From positions 62,001-126,000 of the forward strand of contig NZ_BJUY01000001.1 of assembly GCF_007988865.1 (NCBI RefSeq): DNA of 64,000 bases. Reading direction: 5' to 3'. Positions 34,912 through 45,374 of this stretch are shown here, piece by piece. A program made the position numbers and the translations under genes. The notes below the pieces were generated by a model that was given only the letters and a program-made list of their open reading frames with translations, did not search any database and was not told the DNA's origin. How positions within the stretch are numbered: the first letter of the stretch is position 1; each line of letters opens with the position of its first letter. The stretch comes from Alkalibacterium kapii (GTDB taxonomy: Bacteria > Bacillota > Bacilli > Lactobacillales > Carnobacteriaceae_A).

Positions 34912-35865
34912 TTAAATGTTTTGTTTCTCAATCTGTTCCTTCAACTCTTCAACATACTGATAAGCTGCATTACCAGCGACTGATCCGTCACCAACTGCAG
35001 TTGCTACTTGTCTCAGTACAGTGTCTCTGACATCTCCAACAGCAAAAATACCAGGTACTTGAGTCATCATGTTTGCATCTGTTTCGATCCAACCCTCTTC
35101 ATCGGTGATCGGTAAGGATCTGAATGCTTCTGAATTAGGCAGCAGTCCGATATAAATGAACGCTCCATCCGTTTTTACAGTTTCGATTTCACCATTTTTG
35201 ACATTTTTTATTTGTACTCCTGTGACACTTTCGTCTCCGATGATTTCTTCGACCACTGAATCCCAAATAAATTCGATTTTTTCATTCTTAAACGCACGAT
35301 TCTGGAGGATTTTTTGTGCTCTAAGCTCATCGCGACGGTGAATGATCGTCACTTTATCAGCAAATTGGGTCAGGTAAGCACCTTCTTCAACAGCTGAATC
35401 GCCACCGCCGACAACGACGATTTCTTTGTTTCTAAAGAAGGCACCATCACAAACTGCACAGTAGGATACTCCTCGACCATTTAATTCAGCTTCGCCTTTA
35501 ACACCCAACTTTTTGTGTTCTGCACCTGTAGCGATAATAACTGATCTAGCTTGATATGTTTCACCAGATGTAACGACTTCTTTTTTTGTTTCATGGTCAA
35601 CGATTTCAAGTACATCGCCGTATACATGCTCGGCTCCAAATTGCGTTGCACCTTCCAGCATCTTCATTGACAAATCTGGTCCTGTTATGCTTTTAAATCC
35701 TGAGTAGTTTTCTATTTCAGCCGTATTGTTCAACTGACCACCCGGTATGCCTTTTTCCAGTATTAATGTTTTTAAGTTTGAACGTGAGGCGTATAAAGCA
35801 GCTGTTAAACCGCCAGGCCCTGCACCTATTATAATAACGTCATAAATAGTATTTGTATCTTTCAT
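34912..35865 (-). CDS. trxB: Thioredoxin reductase
   Basis: A 317-residue flavoprotein: FAD motif IIGAGPGGLTAALYASR, redox-active CAVC (Cys136, Cys139) and NADPH motif VVVGGGDSAVEEG, in the order of low-molecular-weight bacterial TrxB. It keeps thioredoxin reduced with NADPH and is a classical Spx target. Start after GAAAGGA. Strong own promoter at 35944-35971 with a hairpin-forming 80-nt leader. Confidence 0.95.
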   Translation of the reverse strand: MKDTNTIYDVIIIGAGPGGLTAALYASRSNLKTLILEKGIPGGQLNNTAEIENYSGFKSITGPDLSMKMLEGATQFGAEHVYGDVLEIVDHETKKEVVTSGETYQARSVIIATGAEHKKLGVKGEAELNGRGVSYCAVCDGAFFRNKEIVVVGGGDSAVEEGAYLTQFADKVTIIHRRDELRAQKILQNRAFKNEKIEFIWDSVVEEIIGDESVTGVQIKNVKNGEIETVKTDGAFIYIGLLPNSEAFRSLPITDEEGWIETDANMMTQVPGIFAVGDVRDTVLRQVATAVGDGSVAGNAAYQYVEELKEQIEKQNI

Positions 35866-35943
35866 TTAAGTTTTCCTTTCGTTGAATACTAAGTTGTTAT
35901 TCTTGAAATAATTACTTACTTTTAGTAAGCATTCGACATTCTT

Positions 35944-35971
35944 ATATTACCAGATTTTAATTTTTTGTCAA
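35944..35971 (-). promoter_or_regulatory. trxB promoter
   Basis: Minus-strand TTGACA (35971-35966), 16-bp spacer ending TGG, TAATAT (35949-35944). The leader can form CTTACT/AGTAAG just downstream of +1. I do not see the -44 AGCA element described for Spx-activated promoters. Confidence 0.75.
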
Positions 35972-36094
35972 GCATATAAAATCCTTCCATAATCAACAGC
36001 ACTTAAATGTTCTGTTTACCATGAAAGGAAGATGTTCTGCTGATCATTTATTCTCGTTTTCTAGTCTGAATGGATACGTCTACAGTAACCTTAA

Positions 36095-37096
36095 TTATTC
36101 TGCTTTACCTTTACGCTGCATGAGATTGCGCAGTACATATTTTACTTCAGCATCATTATACAAAACTTCGTATATCGCTTCAGTTATCGGCATTTCTATA
36201 CCATGCTCTTCAGCCAGTTCGAAGGCAGCCTGTGTAGTCGAAACTCCTTCTACGACCATTCCCATATTTGAAAGCACTGATTCTATTTTTTTACCTTCAC
36301 CTAACTGATAGCCCGCTCTCCAGTTTCTTGAGTGAGGGCTCGTGCAGGTGACAATGAGATCCCCCACACCACTTAGACCCATGAATGTTAGAGGATCGGC
36401 TCCCAACTCTAGACCAAGACGACTGATTTCAGCAAGTCCCCGAGTGACAAGCCCGGCTTTCGCATTATCACCATAGCCAAGTCCAGCAATGATACCTGCT
36501 CCGATAGCAATGATATTCTTCAATGCTGCACCGATCTCAACACCTATGATATCTGTATTTGTGTACACTCTGAAATAATCATTTATGAATAGTTCTTGTA
36601 CGTACTGAGCACTTGTCTGGTTCAATGATGCGGCAGTGATCGTAGTTAAATCACGCTTAACGACCTCTTCAGCGTGGCTGGGTCCAGATAAAGCAACGAT
36701 GCCTTCAGTATGATCGTCTGACAACTCTTCTTCTAATATAACAGAAATGCGTTTATGTGTTTGCTGTTCTAATCCTTTAGAAGCATGGATGATCGTCAAT
36801 TTTCGATCGATTATCTTGTTTAACTCTTTTGCCAGTTCACGTATGCCACTCGTTGGTATAACTACAAGGATAGCATTCGCGCCTGAAACAGCCTGCTTTA
36901 AATCAGTCATTGCAACGATTTCTTTCGGAAATTTAAATTCTTTTAAATAGCGTTTGTTCGTACGGTTAGTGTTGATTTCATTTTTTTGAGATTCTTCTCT
37001 CGTCCAGATATTGACCTGGTGTCCGTTTTCCACTAAAACGCTCGCTAAAGCACTTCCCCATGATCCGGCACCCAATACAGCTATTTTACTGCTCAA
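36095..37096 (-). CDS. gpsA: Glycerol-3-phosphate dehydrogenase [NAD(P)+]
   Basis: GpsA reduces dihydroxyacetone phosphate to sn-glycerol-3-phosphate for phospholipid and teichoic acid synthesis. Dinucleotide motif AVLGAGSWGSALA, substrate motif IGAALKNIIAIGAGI and ATKGL-equivalent IHASKGLEQQ are visible. An ATG at 37120 would place the ribosome-binding site inside the gene; AGGAGG sits 7 nt before a TTG at 37096, which gives 333 residues starting with SSKIAVLG as in relatives. It follows lgt. Confidence 0.94.
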   Translation of the reverse strand: MSSKIAVLGAGSWGSALASVLVENGHQVNIWTREESQKNEINTNRTNKRYLKEFKFPKEIVAMTDLKQAVSGANAILVVIPTSGIRELAKELNKIIDRKLTIIHASKGLEQQTHKRISVILEEELSDDHTEGIVALSGPSHAEEVVKRDLTTITAASLNQTSAQYVQELFINDYFRVYTNTDIIGVEIGAALKNIIAIGAGIIAGLGYGDNAKAGLVTRGLAEISRLGLELGADPLTFMGLSGVGDLIVTCTSPHSRNWRAGYQLGEGKKIESVLSNMGMVVEGVSTTQAAFELAEEHGIEMPITEAIYEVLYNDAEVKYVLRNLMQRKGKAE

Positions 37097-37127
37097 TTTC
37101 TTCCCTCCTCGTATTTCCATGTTTCAA

Positions 37128-38018
37128 TTATTTTTTTCTCTGATCATATTTTTTCTTTTTTTCACGGAATTCCTTTTCTGGTTTTATCCCTTCAGAATAA
37201 TAAGGCGGTTTAGGATAGTCATAAAAACGTCTATAAATCAACAAGCCGATGCTTGTAATCAACAGAAGTAAAGAAAGGACCTGGGAGACACGAAAATCTC
37301 CAATATAAAGACTGTCAGTTCTCATTCCTTCAATGAAAAAGCGTCCTAAGCCGTACCAGGCTAAATAACCTAAAAAGATTTCGCCTCTCAACATCAGATC
37401 TTTTTTAGCTCTTAATAACATGAGCACTACAAAACCAACCAGGTTCCATACAGATTCATATAAAAATGTAGGATGATAATAGGTTCCTCCTATATTCATC
37501 TGTTCAATAATAAATTCAGGCAATCGAAGGTTCTCCAAAAATTGACGACTGACTTCGCCTCCATGTGCTTCCTGATTGATAAAGTTTCCCCAGCGGCCAA
37601 TAGCTTGGGCAAGCATCACATGAGGCGCTAATATATCTACTAAAAGCCAGACAGGGACATCATTTTTCCTGCTGTACCAGTACATTGTGATGAAACCCAG
37701 GATCAGTCCGCCATATATCGCTATACCGCCCTCCCAAATGAAAAAGATACGTATGGGGTCAGCTAAATACGTTGGCAATTCGAATAAAACATAATATATT
37801 CTTGCGCCGATCAGCCCCATCGGTATCATCCAGAAAGCCAGATCTACTATAAAATCTTCACGGATCCCCAGTTTATCTGCTTCTCTTATGCTGAGCCAAA
37901 CAGCTAAAAACATCCCGGTGACTATGATGATGCCGTACCAGGCTACTTCTATTGGCCCCAGATTAAAAGCAACCGGGTCAATACTTCCGATCATATTCTG
38001 CATATATAAATCTCCCAT
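37128..38018 (-). CDS. lgt: Prolipoprotein diacylglyceryl transferase
   Basis: A 296-residue membrane protein with seven predicted helices and the signature AIGRWGNFINQEAHG that contains the essential Arg and Asn. It transfers diacylglycerol from phosphatidylglycerol to lipobox cysteines, e.g. of RbsB. Start at 38018 touches the hprK stop; an internal Met at 38003 with GGGAGA is also possible. The order hprK-lgt-gpsA is conserved in Lactobacillales. A basic, Lys-rich tail follows the last helix. Confidence 0.95.
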   Translation of the reverse strand: MGDLYMQNMIGSIDPVAFNLGPIEVAWYGIIIVTGMFLAVWLSIREADKLGIREDFIVDLAFWMIPMGLIGARIYYVLFELPTYLADPIRIFFIWEGGIAIYGGLILGFITMYWYSRKNDVPVWLLVDILAPHVMLAQAIGRWGNFINQEAHGGEVSRQFLENLRLPEFIIEQMNIGGTYYHPTFLYESVWNLVGFVVLMLLRAKKDLMLRGEIFLGYLAWYGLGRFFIEGMRTDSLYIGDFRVSQVLSLLLLITSIGLLIYRRFYDYPKPPYYSEGIKPEKEFREKKKKYDQRKK

Positions 38019-38957
38019 CTATTCTTCCTCTGTGTTCTTCTTGATTAAATTATTCAGATTATTTTCAAACGTTTTTGTAGCGTCGTAACCCATCTCTTTA
38101 GCACGGATGTTCATTGTGGCAATTTCTATAATAATCGATAAATTTCGTCCGACCCTTACTGGAATAGATAGTTTTGGAATATCGACATTGAATATTTGCA
38201 TTTTATCCAAATTATATCCTAGTCGGTCATATTTTTTGTTGCGGTCCCAATGTTCAAGATTTATGACAAGGTCGACTCTTTTTTTCAAACGTATAGCTCC
38301 GACCCCAAATAGATTTACGACATCGATGACTCCGACCCCTCTTATTTCAATGAGGTTTCTCAGTATTTCAGGAGGTTCTCCAACGATGCGCCTTTCATCC
38401 ATCATGTAAAGTTCGACTCTGTCATCTGCGACTAAGCGATGTCCCCTCTGAATGAGTTCGAGAGCTGTTTCAGATTTACCTATCCCCGAGTCACCTATTA
38501 TAAGAACCCCCATGCCATACATGTCTACGAGTACGCCATGTTGAGAAATACGTTCAGCTAGTCGTTCTTCGAGAAAATTAGTTACGTTGGAAGATAAACG
38601 TGTAGTAGAACGTTTTGAAAGAAGAACAGGTATTCCTTTTTCTTCTGCAGCTTTTAAAAGCTCTCTTGGCGGTTCCTGATTTCTAGAGACTAAAAAAGCA
38701 GGTGTTTCAGCTTGACACATACGCTTCATGACAATATAACGTTCATCGCTTGTCATTTTTTCAGCAAATGATAACTCAGTTTTTCCTAACAGCTGTACCC
38801 GATCTACCGGATAAAAATTGAAATACCCTGTCAGTTCCAGCGCCGGTCTTGACAAGTCACTAACTAGAATTTCTCTGTCGAGATTTTCTTCACCAACGAC
38901 GACACGAATATCATCCATGGAGTCGACCAATTCTCGTATTTTAACAGAAGCAACCAT
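38019..38957 (-). CDS. hprK: HPr kinase/phosphorylase
   Basis: A 312-residue bifunctional enzyme that phosphorylates HPr on Ser46 in response to glycolytic intermediates and dephosphorylates it, controlling CcpA-dependent catabolite repression. Walker A GDSGIGKS is at 155-162, His140 precedes it, and the family signature EIRGVGVIDVVNLFGVGAI follows. ATG after AAAGGAG. It heads the operon hprK-lgt-gpsA. Confidence 0.96.
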   Translation of the reverse strand: MVASVKIRELVDSMDDIRVVVGEENLDREILVSDLSRPALELTGYFNFYPVDRVQLLGKTELSFAEKMTSDERYIVMKRMCQAETPAFLVSRNQEPPRELLKAAEEKGIPVLLSKRSTTRLSSNVTNFLEERLAERISQHGVLVDMYGMGVLIIGDSGIGKSETALELIQRGHRLVADDRVELYMMDERRIVGEPPEILRNLIEIRGVGVIDVVNLFGVGAIRLKKRVDLVINLEHWDRNKKYDRLGYNLDKMQIFNVDIPKLSIPVRVGRNLSIIIEIATMNIRAKEMGYDATKTFENNLNNLIKKNTEEE

Positions 38958-39044
38958 TGATTATCTCCTTTGTATATTGATAAAAGCATACCTTCATCAT
39001 ATCACATCTAACAATGTCATAATAGAAATTTTGAATAGACGCCA

Positions 39045-39080
39045 TGAAAAAACAGAGTAGAATATTCTACTCTGTTTCTT
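39045..39080. terminator. Terminator downstream of the PspC/holin-like cluster
   Basis: Perfect palindrome AAACAGAGTAGAAT/ATTCTACTCTGTTT. It is located between the YvlD-like gene and hprK on the minus strand. Confidence 0.85.
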
Positions 39081-39118
39081 TAAACCTTTAGTTACAAGTA
39101 ATGCTTGTTTCAGCTTTT

Positions 39119-39454
39119 TTATATATTGGCACTATTGAAATAAGCATTAAGTGCCGACACGATTACAGCTACTACTAAAGCAAGGAAAAATGAACTGAAT
39201 CCGAAACCACTGACCAGTGCGGCAGTCAGCCATAACATCAAGCCGTTTATGATCAGATAAAACAATCCCAGAGTCATGATCGTTATTGGTAAGGATAAAA
39301 TAACAAGGATCGGTTTCACGAGGACATTCAATATTCCAAAAACAACAGCAGCTATTAATGCCGTCAGCCAGGACGATATAATAAAGCCATCGAGGAACCC
39401 CGCTAATGCCAGGAAAATCAATGTATTAGCTAAAATACGCTGCCACCATTTCAT
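39119..39454 (-). CDS. YvlD-like phage holin family (DUF) membrane protein
   Basis: A 111-residue protein with four short hydrophobic helices, matching the phage_holin_4/YvlD family of small membrane proteins. It is a cellular gene, not a phage lysis gene: it ends a three-gene set with a PspC-domain and a DUF4097 protein, the same set as B. subtilis yvlBCD, which responds to envelope stress. Start 4 bp after the PspC gene. Confidence 0.8.
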   Translation of the reverse strand: MKWWQRILANTLIFLALAGFLDGFIISSWLTALIAAVVFGILNVLVKPILVILSLPITIMTLGLFYLIINGLMLWLTAALVSGFGFSSFFLALVVAVIVSALNAYFNSANI

Positions 39455-39457
39455 TGA

Positions 39458-39751
39458 TTAAAAGTCACTCCAATCCTCTTCTTCAACTTTCTCTGCTTCT
39501 TTTCGTTTAGGTTTTTCATTATATTGGCTGAAAGAAGCAGATCCTTTACTGTTATTGCGAGTAACGTGGTCACCATCGGGCATAACAAGCGCCAGCAGCA
39601 GATAAATCGGTACCGTTGATCCAACGCCGATAAACGTAGCCACAACGACGATGACTCGGAGCAGGACAGGATCGATATTGAAATATTCACCTAAACCACC
39701 CAAAACTCCAAATATCACTTCATTATTTTTTGATTTCGTCAGTTTTTTCAT
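39458..39751 (-). CDS. PspC-domain protein
   Basis: A 97-residue protein: PspC domain at residues 1-62 with KLTKSKNNEVIFGVLGGLGEYFNIDP and one transmembrane segment (about 30-58), then a hydrophilic Lys/Glu-rich tail. PspC proteins sense or transmit membrane stress. Start after GAGGGG; middle gene of the YvlB/C/D-like operon. Confidence 0.88.
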   Translation of the reverse strand: MKKLTKSKNNEVIFGVLGGLGEYFNIDPVLLRVIVVVATFIGVGSTVPIYLLLALVMPDGDHVTRNNSKGSASFSQYNEKPKRKEAEKVEEEDWSDF

Positions 39752-39761
39752 TTATAACCCC

Positions 39762-41474
39762 TCATTTCCTTTCTGATGAATTTTCCGTATCTTTCAATAA
39801 CACATTACCAGTTGTAGTAGAAACATTAAAGTCAAACGATGTTTCCTCTTTGATTCTTTTGAATCGTTTTGTTTTTTCAGATTTTTCTTCTATTTCAACG
39901 TTACTTAAACGGCTCTTTATTTCTCCAAAAGTTGCTTTGGCTTTACCTTCAATGGTAACATTATCAGGAATAGCCAATTTTACATTTCCATTGACAGTTG
40001 ATGCTCTAAGTCGCTTCACTGCATCACTCTTAAGGGATACTTTTACTTCTCCGTTAGTTGTAGTGAGATTAGCACTCTCGATTTCACCTTCATAAGCCAG
40101 GGAACCATTCACAGTGCTGGCAAGTAGATCTTTAAGCTGACCATTTTCTACTGTGATCGAACCATTAGATCCTTTAGCCTCAAGCATCGTCCCTTTCAAG
40201 CCATTGAAGAGGATCGACCCATTTGTTGATTTAACAAAAATATCCTGTACCGACAGATCACTTACTGCAATTTTCCCATTCAACATATTAATTGAAAGAT
40301 AGTCATACGTGATTTCAGGCAACGTAATTTTCAAATCAACATACACACGTTTATTGGGAACGTGAATAAGCAGCTTGTCTTCATCAGCAGTAACTGTGCT
40401 ACGCGCTTCAAATGATTCTTTTGGTGTATTCTCATTCATTTTTCCATACAGTTTCCCTTTTGCAGCTATCGATACTGTTTCAGGTTCCCCTTTTTCTATT
40501 GAGATTTTCCCATTTGCTACCTTGATATCGATGATCGTCGCTTTAAAATCGTTCAATGTCCACTCTTTGCTGTAATTTTTAGTAGCTATTGAAGGAAATT
40601 TCAAATTAACATTCTTCCAGTCAAAATTATCCAGAACACTGTCGACAGATGAGCGCAGAGTCGTTTTTAAATCTTTATCAGAGGCCTGATTTATCTTCTT
40701 TTTGAACAATGAAGACATTTCTTTGCCTGCTTCTTCGATTCTCTTTCCTGCTTTTGATAACTCCTCATTCGCTTCTTTTTTCCAATCTTCAGGAATGTCA
40801 AATTTAGCAGTCGCTTGTTTTGCTTTCATTTTCCATTGTTTAACTTTTGATCGGTTCAATGCTTTAGCAGTTTCTTCTTTCTCCTGTTTCAACTGGTTCT
40901 TTTTTTCTTCAAGAACATGTATCCTGTCTTTCAATTCTTTTAAGCGGTCATCATTTTCCAGTTCTTCTTTCGAGAGTTCTACTTGATCTAACTGCTTGAA
41001 TAACTGATCGATTTTATTGCGAAGTGATAAAATTTCATTTGTATTATCGACGTCATCCAACTGTTTGACCAGTTCCAGTTCTTTTTTAACAAAAGATATT
41101 TCTTCTTGTATAGCTTGTTCCTTTTCCTTTGAGTCTGTCTCGTTATCTTTCACAAAACGATCATATTGAGCTCTTTTTTCATTCAATTCTGATTCGACTT
41201 CTAAAAGCTGCTGATCCAATGTATCCAGTTTGACTGAATAAGTGTTTATTTCTTTGACCAGTTCTTCGATTTCCGTTTCAGCATTGTCCTTATTCTGTTC
41301 GGCTTGCTTTCCATGAGATTCTACTTTGGACTCAGTTTCTTTTTCACTGGTAAATTCTTCTTCTTCAACTTTTCTTTCTTCTTTGCTGATCGTATTTTCC
41401 AGAAGATCCAGTCCTTCTTCAGTTGAAAGTATGCCTTTTTTCATCAAGTCTATAATACGTTCTTTTTCACTCAT
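39762..41474 (-). CDS. DUF4097-family (YvlB-like) protein with long coiled coil
   Basis: A 570-residue protein: an N-terminal helical domain (ERIIDLMKKGILSTEEGLDLLE) as in YvlB, a strongly charged coiled coil from about residue 60 to 215, and a C-terminal repetitive beta-helix of the DUF4097/adhesin-like type (about 300-560, with recurring Asn-Gly turns such as TVNGSLAYEG and TTNGEVKVSL). B. subtilis YvlB is much shorter (about 365 residues), so the coiled coil is an expansion. No signal peptide or membrane helix, so it is probably cytoplasmic and membrane-peripheral. First gene of the envelope-stress-like operon; AGGAGG before the ATG. Confidence 0.8.
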   Translation of the reverse strand: MSEKERIIDLMKKGILSTEEGLDLLENTISKEERKVEEEEFTSEKETESKVESHGKQAEQNKDNAETEIEELVKEINTYSVKLDTLDQQLLEVESELNEKRAQYDRFVKDNETDSKEKEQAIQEEISFVKKELELVKQLDDVDNTNEILSLRNKIDQLFKQLDQVELSKEELENDDRLKELKDRIHVLEEKKNQLKQEKEETAKALNRSKVKQWKMKAKQATAKFDIPEDWKKEANEELSKAGKRIEEAGKEMSSLFKKKINQASDKDLKTTLRSSVDSVLDNFDWKNVNLKFPSIATKNYSKEWTLNDFKATIIDIKVANGKISIEKGEPETVSIAAKGKLYGKMNENTPKESFEARSTVTADEDKLLIHVPNKRVYVDLKITLPEITYDYLSINMLNGKIAVSDLSVQDIFVKSTNGSILFNGLKGTMLEAKGSNGSITVENGQLKDLLASTVNGSLAYEGEIESANLTTTNGEVKVSLKSDAVKRLRASTVNGNVKLAIPDNVTIEGKAKATFGEIKSRLSNVEIEEKSEKTKRFKRIKEETSFDFNVSTTTGNVLLKDTENSSERK

Positions 41475-41624
41475 TTTAAAGTCCTCCTATAAACGTTCTT
41501 CTGATCACTGCATAATGAATTATCATCTATATTCATTATGCAGCAATTATCAACTAATGTCATAGGACTTGCGACTGATTTTTTTGATTTATCGATCCGG
41601 TATTCGTTGAATTCAGAGTTCACA

Positions 41625-44462
41625 TCATTTTTTTGTCTGGTGCTTTTCAAGGATTTTATTTAAATAGTAGCCAGTATAGCTTTCTTCGCATGCTGCAACT
41701 TCTTCAGGGGTTCCTGTCGTTATGACGGTCCCCCCACCTTCGCCACCTTCAGGTCCCAAATCTATGACGTGATCCGCTACTTTTATCACATCAAGATTAT
41801 GCTCGATCACAAGAACAGTATTGCCTGCTTCTACCAGGCGGTCAAGTACTTTCAAGAGCCTGTCAATATCATCTGCGTGCAAGCCAGTCGTTGGTTCGTC
41901 CAGAATATAAAAGTTGTGACCGTTTTGTCTTTTGTGCAGTTCACTCGCCAGTTTCATCCGCTGGGCTTCTCCACCAGATAACGTCGTTGCCGGTTGACCA
42001 AGTGTCATATACCCCAGCCCTACATCAATGATCGTTTGAAGCTTGCGTGCGATTTTAGGAACATTGGAAAAGAAGCTGACCGCTTCTTCTATCGTCATTT
42101 CCAGTACATCTGCTATATTTTTACCTTTGTATTTTACTTCCAGTGTTTCAGAGTTATAACGTGTGCCATGACAGACTTCGCACGGGACATAAACATCAGG
42201 AAGAAAATGCATTTCTATTTTCAAAATCCCATCCCCCTTGCAGGCTTCACATCTTCCGCCTTTCACGTTGAAGCTGAAACGGCCTTTTTTATAGCCTCGC
42301 ATTTTTGCTTCATTCGTTTTAGCAAACAAGTCACGTATATCATCAAACACGCTGGTATAGGTCGCAGGGTTACTTCGAGGTGTACGGCCAATAGGGCTCT
42401 GATCGATATCGATGACTTTTTCCAGCTGCTCATATCCTTCGATGGTCTTGAATTTACCTGGACGCTTTTTGGATTTCCCTACTTCTCTTGCGAGTGCTTT
42501 ATGCAGGATCTCATTCACTAAAGAACTTTTGCCGGAACCAGACACACCTGTAACCGCAATAAATTTACCAAGCGGAAAATCGACATCAATATTCTTTAGA
42601 TTGTTTTCTTCTGCCCCTTTGATTTTAATATATCCTTCATTGCTGGTACGTCTTTCGTCTGGTATAGGAATTTCTTTTTCCCCTGAAAGATACGCTCCTG
42701 TAATGGACTGAGGCGCAGATGCAATTTCAGCTGGGGAACCTACAGCTACGACTTCTCCACCTTTTTCTCCAGCGCCTGGCCCAATATCCACAATATAATC
42801 GGCTGCACGCATGGTATCTTCATCATGCTCGACTACGATCAGTGTGTTCCCTAAATCTCTCATTTTCTTGAGTGAGTCTATCAGACGGTTATTATCTCTC
42901 TGGTGCAGTCCGATTGAGGGTTCATCGAGTATATATAAAACGCCCGAGAGATTGGACCCGATTTGAGTCGCCAGTCGGATCCGCTGCGCTTCGCCGCCGG
43001 ATAACGTTCCTGCTTTACGGTTTAGAGTTAAATAATCTAAACCAACGTTTCTTAAAAAGGATAGCCGGTCATTTATTTCTTTTCTGATTGGTTTAGCTAT
43101 CGCTGTGTCGTTTGCTGACAAATCCAGTGTTTCAAAGAACTCTTTTGCATTTTCAATAGAAAGCTGATTCACTTCCCCAAGATCCCGTCCTTCGATTTTG
43201 ACGGACAAGGCTTCCCGGTTTAAACGTTTGCCATGGCAGACCGGGCACTCCAGTTCAGTCATATACTGCTGCATCGTTCTGCGGGTGTAATCACTGTTGG
43301 TTTCGTGATATCTTCGTTTAACGTTGTGAATGACCCCTTCAAAAGGAATCATGGTATCTCTTACACTGCCATAGTCATTTTTATAATGAAAATGAAATTT
43401 TTTCTTTTTTGATCCATACAAAACAATATTCTGTTGTTTTTTAGGTAATTTTTTAAAGGGAACAGTCATATCGATTCCGAAGGCTTCACAAGCTTGAGAG
43501 AGCATTTGAGGGTAGTAGTCCGAGCTAATGGGTTGCCACGGGAGTAAAGCGCCGTCTTTCAAAGACAGAGACTTATCGGGGATGACCAGATCGATGTCCA
43601 CTTCGAGCTTCGTACCTAAGCCATCGCATTCAGGGCAAGCGCCAAAAGGAGCATTGAACGAGAATAACCGCGGCTCCAGCGGCGGCAAAGTGAATCCACA
43701 CACCGGACAGGCGTAGTGCTCACTGAAAAGCACTTCTTCACCACCGATGATATCTGCTATAACGTAACCTTCACCAAGTTTTAATGCCGCTTCAAAAGAA
43801 TCAAACAAACGCGCACGGATTCCCTCTTTTAAAGCGATTCGGTCTACGATCACATCGATGGAATGATTGATGTTCTTATCTAATTCAATTTCCTGATCGA
43901 TATCAACGAGCTCTCCATCGATACGTAGTCTAACATATCCTTCGCTTTTTATTCTTTCCAGTACCTTTTTGTGCTGTCCTTTTTTCTCTTTAATAACAGG
44001 AGCCAGAACCTGAAGTCGTGTGCGATCGGGATATTCCAGTATCCGGTCGACCATCTGTTCGATCGACTGACTTTTTATTTCTGTTCCATCGTTCGGACAA
44101 ATCGGAGTGCCTATTCTCGCATACATCAATCTCAAGAAATCATTGATCTCCGTTACCGTCCCGACGGTTGAGCGTGGGTTGTTGCTGGTGGTTTTCTGAT
44201 CGATCGAAATTGCAGGACTTAATCCTTCAATACTGTCCACATCCGGTTTGTCCATTTGTCCCAAAAACTGTCTCGCGTAAGAAGACAGCGATTCGACATA
44301 CCGTCTTTGTCCTTCAGCATAAAGAGTGTCGAATGCCAGAGAACTTTTTCCTGAACCAGACAATCCTGTCATGACAACTAATTTATCTCGTGGGATTGTA
44401 ATATCAATATTTTTTAAATTATGAGAACGTGCACCACGTACCTCAATTTTGTCATTAGCCAT
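41625..44462 (-). CDS. uvrA: Excinuclease ABC subunit A
   Basis: A 945-residue UvrA with two ABC ATPase modules (Walker [10 protein letters not shown] and GVSGSGKSS; signatures [12 protein letters not shown] and [12 protein letters not shown]) and two zinc modules ([14 protein letters not shown] and [12 protein letters not shown]). It finds DNA lesions in nucleotide excision repair together with UvrB and UvrC. uvrB, usually adjacent upstream in Firmicutes, is absent here; an HD-domain gene takes that place. Monocistronic by position. Confidence 0.97.
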   Translation of the reverse strand: MANDKIEVRGARSHNLKNIDITIPRDKLVVMTGLSGSGKSSLAFDTLYAEGQRRYVESLSSYARQFLGQMDKPDVDSIEGLSPAISIDQKTTSNNPRSTVGTVTEINDFLRLMYARIGTPICPNDGTEIKSQSIEQMVDRILEYPDRTRLQVLAPVIKEKKGQHKKVLERIKSEGYVRLRIDGELVDIDQEIELDKNINHSIDVIVDRIALKEGIRARLFDSFEAALKLGEGYVIADIIGGEEVLFSEHYACPVCGFTLPPLEPRLFSFNAPFGACPECDGLGTKLEVDIDLVIPDKSLSLKDGALLPWQPISSDYYPQMLSQACEAFGIDMTVPFKKLPKKQQNIVLYGSKKKKFHFHYKNDYGSVRDTMIPFEGVIHNVKRRYHETNSDYTRRTMQQYMTELECPVCHGKRLNREALSVKIEGRDLGEVNQLSIENAKEFFETLDLSANDTAIAKPIRKEINDRLSFLRNVGLDYLTLNRKAGTLSGGEAQRIRLATQIGSNLSGVLYILDEPSIGLHQRDNNRLIDSLKKMRDLGNTLIVVEHDEDTMRAADYIVDIGPGAGEKGGEVVAVGSPAEIASAPQSITGAYLSGEKEIPIPDERRTSNEGYIKIKGAEENNLKNIDVDFPLGKFIAVTGVSGSGKSSLVNEILHKALAREVGKSKKRPGKFKTIEGYEQLEKVIDIDQSPIGRTPRSNPATYTSVFDDIRDLFAKTNEAKMRGYKKGRFSFNVKGGRCEACKGDGILKIEMHFLPDVYVPCEVCHGTRYNSETLEVKYKGKNIADVLEMTIEEAVSFFSNVPKIARKLQTIIDVGLGYMTLGQPATTLSGGEAQRMKLASELHKRQNGHNFYILDEPTTGLHADDIDRLLKVLDRLVEAGNTVLVIEHNLDVIKVADHVIDLGPEGGEGGGTVITTGTPEEVAACEESYTGYYLNKILEKHQTKK

Positions 44463-44550
44463 ACTTTCATCCTATCTTGATTAATAATTGTTTTTTGGTT
44501 TATATTTCTTGAATTATTTTATTGCCTTTAATGTTTAATAAGTTGTTAAA

Positions 44551-44583
44551 AGAGAGAAAAAAAGTTGTCCCTCTTTTCTCTCT
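44551..44583 (-). terminator. Probable terminator of the HD-domain gene
   Basis: Minus-strand AGAGAGAAAA/TTTTCTCTCT stem with a 13-nt loop and a short T-run. Confidence 0.5.
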
Positions 44584-44606
44584 ATCTCTAAACTATTTTA
44601 CCATAT

Positions 44607-45275
44607 TTATTCATCTATGGCGAATGTCTGTTCTATCTTGTGATTATTCAGGATATTATGGGTTATTTTTTCCAATTCAGATTGATTCGTAAATTCTCCT
44701 CTAATTAAGTCAGGCAGAATCTCTGTTAAAAAATACTGTACGCTCTTCAATTCTTTGAATTCCAGGATAGTATCCAGTGACTCCTGATAGATTTCATTAA
44801 ACAAGGGTTCCGGATTTCCTTTTTGGATTTCGCCGAATGATTCGTATAAAAGGTCTACTTTATCCGCTACTGACAATATTTTACCTTCCATCGATTCATC
44901 TTTTCCTTCTTTCAGACGTTCGTGATAGATTGCCTGAAATTCTTCTGGGAACTCTTGCTGGATAAAGTGATGGGTCATTGATTCCTCAACATGAGCGAGA
45001 CGGCCTCTTAAATCGGGATCAGCATACTTCACAGGTGTTTTTATATCTCCAATAAATATTTCAGCATAGTCGTGGTTTAACGCTTTTTCATAGAGTGCTT
45101 TCCAGTTTATCTTGTTGCCTCTGTTTTCTTCAACAGTGCCTAGAAATTGGGCAATTTTTGTTACTTTGAACGAATGCTCTGCTACTGAGTGTTCTTCGTA
45201 TTTGAATTTTCCAGGACAGCGGTATATCTTCTCTAAATCACTTAAACTTTTGAAATACTCATGGATACCCATCAT
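44607..45275 (-). CDS. HD-domain phosphohydrolase (YfbR-like)
   Basis: A 222-residue HD-superfamily protein. The metal residues are visible in EEHSVAEHSFKV (His), LNHDYAEIFIGDI (His-Asp) and a later Asp in VADKVDLLYE. The arrangement resembles 5'-deoxynucleotidase YfbR, which dephosphorylates dNMPs; the actual substrate is not certain. Start after AAAAGGAG. It stands between uvrA and a MinJ-like gene. Confidence 0.82.
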   Translation of the reverse strand: MMGIHEYFKSLSDLEKIYRCPGKFKYEEHSVAEHSFKVTKIAQFLGTVEENRGNKINWKALYEKALNHDYAEIFIGDIKTPVKYADPDLRGRLAHVEESMTHHFIQQEFPEEFQAIYHERLKEGKDESMEGKILSVADKVDLLYESFGEIQKGNPEPLFNEIYQESLDTILEFKELKSVQYFLTEILPDLIRGEFTNQSELEKITHNILNNHKIEQTFAIDE

Positions 45276-45374
45276 TTTCTCTCCTTTTTGGTAAAGTCAC
45301 TCCATAGTATCAAATTATGCCCAGTGTTTCCACTTTTTAGTTTTCAAGAAATTAAATATCCAGTCTACTTTAAT

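Noticed and set aside
35928-35940. GCATTCGACATT in the trxB leader, matching part of array A
   Set aside because: Only 12 bp and no second copy 51 bp away; likely chance.
39119-39454. Phage lysis holin
   Set aside because: No phage genes nearby; it belongs to a YvlB/C/D-like chromosomal operon.
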